Assembly: GCF_900115955.1 (NCBI RefSeq)
Contig: NZ_FOYL01000001.1
Location: 1,054,001-1,118,000, forward strand
Reading direction: 5' to 3'
Origin: Lentzea waywayandensis
GTDB taxonomy: Bacteria; Actinomycetota; Actinomycetes; Mycobacteriales; Pseudonocardiaceae
DNA: 64,000 bases
Below the pieces are notes generated by a model that was given only the letters and a program-made list of their open reading frames with translations, did no database searches and was not told the origin of the DNA. Within the stretch, counting starts at the first letter, position 1. Every line of letters starts with the position of its first letter. Made by a program: the position numbers and the translations under genes. Shown here piece after piece: positions 61,701-64,000 of the stretch.

Positions 61701-64000
61701 CTGGCCCAGGCCGTTCGTGATGCCGTACGTGATCACCAGCGGCTTGCCGGTCAGGTCCGGCGCGGTCAGCTCGATCCGGCCGTCCTGCCCCTTCACGTCA
61801 CCGGGCAACGACGGGTTGCGCGTGCTCAGCGGCTCGACGGTGACCGTGTCGCCGGGAGCCCGCACGTCGTTGGTCAGCACGTTCACCGCCAGGCGCGCGC
61901 CGGGTGCGGCCGTCACGACGTCGTCCACGGCGACCGGCGGCTGCGGATCTCCCGGCGGCACCACGGCGACGCGGATCAGCGACGTCCCTTCGCGGCCGTA
62001 GGTGTCGGTGACGATGAACCCGAACGAGTCGGTGCCGTTGGACGTCGGGAACGCCTCGTAGGTGAGCGAGGTGCTGGCCATCCCGACGACCCGCCCGAGC
62101 GTGGGCGCGGACGCGATGCCGGTGACCGCGACCGAGTCGCCGTCCGGGTCGGCGCCGCTGGACGGGATGGTGATCGTGACCCGGTCGCCCGCGACGGCCC
62201 GCACCTCGACAGGCTCGGGAGCGGGCGGCTGGTTCGGGTTGGCCGGGGTCGGCGCCGGGTTCACCGTGACGTGCGCGCGGCCGACGGCCTGGTCGCCGTC
62301 CGGGTTCTGCACCACGTAGGAGACCTCGGCGACGAACGGCGTGTCGAGGCGGTCGGGAGCGAGGTAGCGGACGACGTCGCCGGAGACATAGGCGGTGCCG
62401 GGGTCCTGGCGGCCGTCCCGCGCGGTGACGGTCAGCCTGCCGGTGCCCGGCGTGCCCTGCACGTTGGACTGCAGGGAGAGCGGCGCTCCACCGGGCGAGA
62501 TGTCGTTGTCCAGCACCGGGATCGTCGCCGAGTCGCCGGCACGGGCCGTCGCGCGGTCGTCCTTGGGCACCGGGGTGTCGTCGGCGGGCGGCGGGAGCTG
62601 GGTGACGGTGACCTCGCCGGTGATCGGACCGGTCACGCCGTCCGTCACCGTGTAGCGCACGACCTGCGGGTTGCGGTCCAGGGCGGGCGCGGTCGCGTTG
62701 ATCCGCAGCCACCGGCCCTTCACGACTGCCACCTCCAGTTGTCCGGTGGTGCCCTCCGCGTGCTGCACGCCGAGGACCGATCCGGCGGGGCTGAAGTCGT
62801 TGGCCAGCACGTCGGCCACAACCGGTTCCTGGCCGCGCACGACCGCGTTGTCGGGCATCGCGACCGGCGGCAGCGGCGTCTCGGGAGCCGCGGTGACGTC
62901 CACGCGGATCGCGCCCTTGGCGAACGGCGCGTTGCCGAACGCGGCGGTGTAGTCGAGCGGGTAGGTGCCCGGTTTGGTGGCGGTCAGCGTCACCGAACCG
63001 GTCTTGGTGTCGGTGGTGACCGTCGCTCCCGCCAGCGGTGCGACGTCGGCGGCGAGCCGCAGTTCGGCCGACGGATCGACGGGATCGGCGCCGGGAAGGT
63101 CGTTCTCCAGCGGGCGGACGAGCACGGGCGTGCCGACCTGGCCGCGCGCCACGTCCGGACGGGCGACCGGGGGCAACGCGGTGGGGGCGGCCGGGTCGAG
63201 GACGCGTACGCGTTCGGCACCCGCCACGGGGTCCGCGATGCCGTCGGTGGCCTTGTAGTCGATGGTCTGCTGACCCGCCTCGACCGGAGCCGCGTACTCG
63301 ACGAACCCGCTGTTCGTCGTGGTCGCGACGCCTGCCTTGGCACCCGCCTCGACGAGCACGACCGGGTCGCCGTCGAAGTCGCGCCAGTCCGCGAGCACCG
63401 GCAACGTCAACCGGCCGCCCGACGCGACCGACCACTCGTACGGCTCCGCGCCCTTGCGCACGGCCGGTGCCTCGTTCTGCGCCTCGGTGCGCACCTGCAC
63501 GGTGACCGCGGCCGTCGCGTTGAGGCCCTTGCCGTCGTCGACCGTGTACTTGAAGTGCACGTCCTGGGCCTGCTCCGGCAGCGTCACCTCGACGGTCTGG
63601 CCGTCGGGGGCGATCGCGAGCCCGGCCTCCTTGCGGTCTAGGTCGCTCACGGCCGTGACGGACAGGATGTTGCCGGCGGGATCGGAGTCGTTGTCGAGCA
63701 CGTGCAGCACCGTCGTGCGGCCGGGACGCGCGCCGAGCGTGTCGTCGGTGGCTTTCGGCGGCTTGTCCTTCGCCGACTCGGTGGTGTTGTCGTTCTTGTC
63801 CTTGTCGCTGGGCTTCTGCTCGGGCGGGGGCCGCACCGACTGCCAGTCGTCGACCTTGTTCTGGGTGCCCAGGTCCCAGACCGCGCCGGTCGCGACGTCG
63901 TTGAGCACGATCGCTCTGCGGTTCATCCGGAACACCGGCTGGACCAGGGCTTTCGCGTCCTTGAGGTTGCCGGCCGACGCCTTCTGGCCGCCGCACGAGC
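58785..64000 (-). CDS. Giant Ig-like/fibronectin III surface protein (N-terminus beyond window)
   Basis: About 1738 codons are visible and the frame is open at the window end. The visible start (FRMNRRAIVLNDVATGAVWDL) is the tail of an N-terminal propeller region like that of the RCC1 proteins. A charged, Pro/Lys/Asp-rich linker follows, then a long series of Ig-like/cadherin-like repeats with the mark V-x-V-L-x-N-D-x-x-P-x-G (about 63760-60480). Next are fibronectin type III repeats (VELSWSTPSGNGAPIDSYEVDYG, about 60480-59000) and a Cys-rich C-terminal domain (GGPCPAGGCVGTVGSCRSDDCAY). There is no LPXTG. The protein is probably membrane-anchored at the missing N-terminus and forms a long extracellular stalk. 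It leads the MoxR-DUF58-TgpA operon, a link conserved in actinomycetes. Confidence 0.88.
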   Translation of the reverse strand, partial: SCGGQKASAGNLKDAKALVQPVFRMNRRAIVLNDVATGAVWDLGTQNKVDDWQSVRPPPEQKPSDKDKNDNTTESAKDKPPKATDDTLGARPGRTTVLHVLDNDSDPAGNILSVTAVSDLDRKEAGLAIAPDGQTVEVTLPEQAQDVHFKYTVDDGKGLNATAAVTVQVRTEAQNEAPAVRKGAEPYEWSVASGGRLTLPVLADWRDFDGDPVVLVEAGAKAGVATTTNSGFVEYAAPVEAGQQTIDYKATDGIADPVAGAERVRVLDPAAPTALPPVARPDVARGQVGTPVLVRPLENDLPGADPVDPSAELRLAADVAPLAGATVTTDTKTGSVTLTATKPGTYPLDYTAAFGNAPFAKGAIRVDVTAAPETPLPPVAMPDNAVVRGQEPVVADVLANDFSPAGSVLGVQHAEGTTGQLEVAVVKGRWLRINATAPALDRNPQVVRYTVTDGVTGPITGEVTVTQLPPPADDTPVPKDDRATARAGDSATIPVLDNDISPGGAPLSLQSNVQGTPGTGRLTVTARDGRQDPGTAYVSGDVVRYLAPDRLDTPFVAEVSYVVQNPDGDQAVGRAHVTVNPAPTPANPNQPPAPEPVEVRAVAGDRVTITIPSSGADPDGDSVAVTGIASAPTLGRVVGMASTSLTYEAFPTSNGTDSFGFIVTDTYGREGTSLIRVAVVPPGDPQPPVAVDDVVTAAPGARLAVNVLTNDVRAPGDTVTVEPLSTRNPSLPGDVKGQDGRIELTAPDLTGKPLVITYGITNGLGQPSIATLTVRSREDYAIPPVAGELFPVVKKEDSTIEVDLGPAIADPDGPADRLEITKVFHDQAKVSGRKATVPVGDHPRTLAYEVKDASGATAAGLIHVPSKGTGAPRAIPDKLISVPADGSTSVQVKDYVEVPSGKQPKLTTVDRVTAAPATGLEVRNEGDTGLVLTARGGYTGPAAVTFEVTDGNSLTDPEGRFALITVPVQVGPDTPVLRCPASALTVVEGGLPVKIDVTAVCHVWVADRSKLGDVRYSAAWAEQPDGVSLEGSGERTLTVTAAGGAKPGTTGTIEVSAGDGPKGKIAVKVAAAPPPTVAPVTLDGVKAGDTATVDLVSYVRSQLRDPKISVVSVNQIGGAAASASNDGSTVRITPNGDAHGAIDFNVVVTDVADTSREDRKVTGRIRLNVLGVPDAPGTPAPGRTVLSKVVELSWSTPSGNGAPIDSYEVDYGRGKQVCSASPCTINGLSNGTEYTFTVRAHNLVGWGKPSGASAPAQPNTVPGAVSGLSTSTPRDGSLQLSWVAAPNDGTPVLRHEITWSGGGRTTAPGGATGVTATGLDNDARTVFTVIAVNSQGPGPAVTVEGQSAGAPQAPAAPSFTATNAANAQTRAVTVSWGAVGANGPGPTTYTLTRTGGGTKTVCTKVTATTCLDDGLQNDGTIYSYTVVAANAAAESEPAGHTSPASAPAQMEATATPDPITGFTATPTGSDGQATLRFDAPASHGKSNTVSCTWSGGSCGTWTYPTGGQGGATQTITGLPNGQPVTINLQACNGSGGGAYAGNPCNSAVSAGVTTYGPMRDLVLNTSTSNTVVNFSVSVNPNGKPANVQVTTSRGFNQSFTTGVGGWSWSGSQDVGHSQTVSVTVTVTDAGRPTLSQSQQQTTPPPPPTVTVFKGGPCPAGGCVGTVGSCRSDDCAYIGVQTANFPGRVTCSFSSSAGGGFFNESFGPNERRETRNFFGFRNQTVTATCGGVSGSMVW

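Noticed and set aside
59151-63641. A 1496-codon open frame on the plus strand opposite the giant surface protein
   Set aside because: It is a codon-position shadow of the GC-rich antisense gene: Arg/Val/Asp-biased, no domain, no ribosome site. Similar shadows at 24143-26896 and 5881-8268 were rejected for the same reason.

Overview
The window is very GC-rich, uses GTG and TTG starts freely, and packs its genes into runs with 4-bp ATGA/GTGA overlaps. Together with a conservon, DUF3558 and DUF742 proteins, MoxR/DUF58/transglutaminase loci and an Fxs peptide-modification locus, this points to a filamentous actinomycete. My inference is the Pseudonocardiales (Lentzea/Saccharothrix-like); no rRNA, tRNA or species marker fixes it.

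Region 1 (1-5450) is an exopolysaccharide or cell-surface cluster: a putative glycoside hydrolase (cut by the window start) and a polyprenyl-phosphate sugar transferase on the minus strand, diverging from a GT2 glycosyltransferase, an FAD oxidoreductase and a secreted lysyl oxidase-like copper enzyme closed by a strong terminator. Region 2 (5640-8284) is a two-gene indole cassette, a DMATS-type prenyltransferase plus a tryptophanase, which together would make prenylated indole. Region 3 (8297-12242) is a complete conservon, cvnABCD. Region 4 (12245-15775) holds a decayed FtsX-type permease remnant, a drug-export type ABC pair and a DUF3558 lipoprotein.

Region 5 (16227-27076) is an XRE/TPR regulator followed by a tightly coupled MoxR-DUF58-TgpA operon that ends in two tandem membrane-anchored proteins with PKD domains and a seven-bladed RCC1 propeller. 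Region 6 (27089-30019) is a three-gene TIR operon with two unrecognised partners. Region 7 (30057-34288) has the accessory genes of a propane/acetone-type monooxygenase locus (alcohol dehydrogenase, DUF59, amidohydrolase, AcoR/MimR-like activator) without the monooxygenase; a perfect palindrome lies in the divergent promoter. Region 8 (34260-38890) is a serine hydrolase whose start codon lies inside a 30-bp palindrome, then purQ and an unusually long PurS-PurL type purL.

Region 9 (39155-47640) is an Fxs-type RiPP/conflict locus: separate radical SAM and HExxH hydroxylase genes, a 57-aa precursor ending F-Q-N-T-I instead of F-x-S-x-x, a large FxsT-like MinD/TIR/NB-ARC/TPR protein, an unknown protein and a cation antiporter. 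Region 10 (47579-51611) is an unrecognised operon of a membrane lipoprotein and two P-loop NTPases. Region 11 (51815-54401) carries a DUF6461-like protein and an ECF sigma factor with a membrane partner. Region 12 (54412-64000) is a second, inverted MoxR-DUF58-TgpA operon led by a giant Ig-like/Fn3 surface protein that runs off the window. The two MoxR loci appear to be variants of one system: their large surface proteins share a recognisable N-terminal propeller region, and both transglutaminase domains lack the catalytic cysteine.

The best candidates for something undescribed are the Fxs variant (39155-47640), the lipoprotein/two-NTPase operon (47579-51611) and the TIR trio (27089-30019).
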